5,827 nucleotides of DNA. Origin: DATDCY01 sp964513745. Lineage in GTDB: Bacteria; JAUVQV01; DATDCY01. The notes under the pieces are model-generated. The model saw nothing but the letters and a program-made list of their open reading frames with translations. It searched no databases and was not told the DNA's origin. The first letter of the stretch is position 1, and each line of letters opens with the position of its first letter. Shown here piece after piece: positions 4,409 through 5,827 of the stretch. Made by a program: the position numbers and the translations under genes. Location of the stretch: assembly GCA_964513745.1 (NCBI GenBank), contig CAZEOK010000148.1, positions 1-5,827 of the forward strand. The letters run 5' to 3'.

Positions 4409-5827
4409 TCCCGGGCTCCTTTCGAATCGCTCCTCGATTACCTGCCGCGACTGATCGGTTCGAAGTTTCTTCNNNNNNNNNNNNNNNNGGGATTCCCGAG
4501 AGCCTTCAGGGCCGCCTGCTCCTCGGCCAGCGGGTGATGGTCCCCCTGCGGGGCGGCCGCGACGTCGGGTACGTGGTCGGCCTCTCGGACGAGCCGAAAG
4601 TCCGCGGCATCCGCCCGATCGAGCGGGTGCTCGATCTCGAGCCGCACCTGCCGGGCGACCTTCTCGATCTCCTGCTCTGGATTTCGCACCACTACCTCGC
4701 CCCCATCGGGATGGTGCTGCGCGCAGCCGTGCCGCAGGCGGTTCATTACGAGGGGACGGGCAAGGCGGTCGCCCGCGAGCGCCATACCCTCACCGCGGCA
4801 CTCGCCATCCCCGTCGAAGAGGCCGAATCCCTGCTCCCCGACCTGGCCCGCCGTGCCCCTGCGCAGGCTGAAACGCTCGCCACGCTGTGCCGAGCGCTGG
4901 GTCGCGCGATCCCCGCGTCCCCTTTCAACCGCGCCGCCCTCGAAGGGTTGCAGAAGAAGGGACTCGTGATTATGGGCAGCGTCAGGCTGCGTCGCGGCAT
5001 CCTCGCCGCACCGGAGACCGCGGTTGAACCTGCGCCGCTGACCCCGGCGCAGACGGCGGTCTTTTCAAGAATACTCCCGGCTCTCGTCGGGGCAGAGAAG
5101 CCGCTGCTGGTGCAGGGCGTCACCGGCAGCGGCAAGACGGAGCTCTATCTGCGGGCGATCCGCGCGCTGCAGCCCGACCGGCAAGCGCTGCTGCTCGTCC
5201 CCGAAGTCTCCCTGACCATTCAGCTCATCCGCCACCTGCGCGAGCGGCTTCCCTTCCCCATTGCGGTCTGGCACCACCAGCTCTCGGACGGCGAGAAGCT
5301 GGATCTCTGGCGGGCCATCCGGCGCGGCGAGGTCCGCGCGGTGGTCGGCACGCGCTCGGCCGTCTTCGCGCCCCTGCCGCGGCTCGGGCTCATTGTGATC
5401 GACGAGGAGCAGGAGGCCTCCTTCAAGCAGGAGGAGATGCCCTGTTACCACGCCCGTGACGCGGCGATCGTCCGCGCGGCGCGCGCGGGTGCTGCGGCAA
5501 TTCTCGGCTCGGCGACCCCGAGCCTCGAGAGCCGGCGCAAGGCCGAGGAGGGCGCGTTCACGCTGCTGCGCCTCACCGGACGGTACACCGGCCTGCCGCT
5601 ACCCGAGGTCGATCTCGTCGATCTGCGGGCTTTCGCCGCACCCGGTCGGCGCTCGATCGGCGCGCGCGGTGAAGAGCCGCGGCTGATCGCTCCGCCCCTG
5701 CTCGATGCTGCCCGCGAGGCGCTCGACCGTGGCGACCAGGTGCTCTTCTTCCTCAACCGTCGCGGCTTTGCCCCCCACACCCAGTGCCGGGCCTGCGGCG
5801 CCGGGCTCAGCTGTCCGAACTGCCGGG
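4379..5827 (+). CDS. priA: Primosomal protein N' (replication restart helicase PriA), interrupted by a gap and cut by the right edge
   Basis: Cytoplasmic 3'-5' superfamily 2 helicase that reloads the replisome at collapsed forks. After the N run the protein is unmistakable. The DNA-binding domain has GIPESLQGRLLLGQRVMVPLRGG and WISHHYLAPIGMVLRAAVP. The helicase core has GVTGSGKTELY (Walker A, from 5116; lysine codon 5134), LLLVPEVSLT, GTRSAVFAPL, a Walker B DEEQ at 5401-5412, GSATPSLES (from 5506), and LFFLNRRGF. The zinc-site cysteines at 5785, 5794, 5812 and 5821 run into the window edge. Two motif residues differ from the usual form: DEEQ for DEEH, and WHHQLS for the usual HSxLS. ATG 4379, with GGAG 10 nt upstream, gives MRITRF..APFESLLDY, plausible as a PriA N-terminus. 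However, it is in a different frame from the rest, and ten residues (LPRLIGSKFL) intervene before the gap, so the first 110 nt are uncertain. Identity is certain from 4489 on. Confidence 0.93.
4473..4488. other. Assembly gap (16 Ns) near the 5' end of priA
   Basis: A run of 16 undetermined bases. To join ATG 4379 with the downstream PriA frame, the true missing length would have to be 2 mod 3, so 16 is not the real size under that model. The bases just left of the gap are visibly less GC-rich than those right of it. Confidence 0.98.

Noticed and set aside
1..5827. Search for CRISPR repeats, tRNA or rRNA genes, insertion sequences, att sites, toxin-antitoxin or defence genes
   Set aside because: No repeated units, tRNA-like folds, transposase motifs or such protein families were seen on either strand; the window is metabolic and housekeeping.

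Overview
This is a GC-rich chromosomal window from a draft bacterial genome, with two short N runs at 912-936 and 4473-4488. Its contents are a 2-oxoacid:ferredoxin oxidoreductase operon, an exported DUF4412-like protein, a lipoprotein-type ApbE flavin transferase with a NusG domain II protein and a Gx transporter, then maf and priA. They point to a Gram-negative, at least partly anaerobic bacterium. A Desulfuromonadota (Geobacter-like) or other deltaproteobacterial lineage fits by recall of gene order and protein flavour, but the sequence alone does not prove it.

Layout. (1) 1-477, minus strand: a two-[4Fe-4S] ferredoxin-type subunit followed after 20 nt by the first 72 codons of VorB, the alpha subunit of a 2-oxoacid:ferredoxin oxidoreductase that runs off the left edge. 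A near-consensus sigma70 promoter lies so close to the ferredoxin ATG that the mRNA should be leaderless. (2) 552-1660, minus strand: an exported protein resembling DUF4412 proteins, interrupted by an N run of the wrong length for its frame, with its own strong Shine-Dalgarno and promoter. (3) 4346 down to 1827, minus strand: a four-gene operon apbE > NusG_II > Gx transporter > maf, whose genes overlap by 4, 1 and 4 nt (ATGA, TGATG, GTGA). A possible 21-codon leader ORF with a good Shine-Dalgarno overlaps the start of apbE in the same way. (4) 4379-5827, plus strand: priA, divergent from the apbE operon, with an N run near its 5' end and cut off by the right edge inside the zinc-binding region.

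How the genes fit together. VorB and its ferredoxin subunit would oxidise branched-chain or related 2-oxoacids to acyl-CoA and reduce ferredoxin in the cytoplasm. ApbE covalently attaches FMN to extracytoplasmic redox proteins. Its two membrane partners resemble, from memory, the EetA/EetB pair of flavin-based extracellular electron transfer loci. Maf and PriA are housekeeping functions (nucleotide-pool sanitation and replication restart).

No tRNA, rRNA, CRISPR array, insertion sequence or defence system was seen. The points most worth checking are the predicted leaderless oxidoreductase operon, the apbE/NusG_II/Gx triad with its possible coupled leader, and the variant PriA motifs (DEEQ in place of DEEH).
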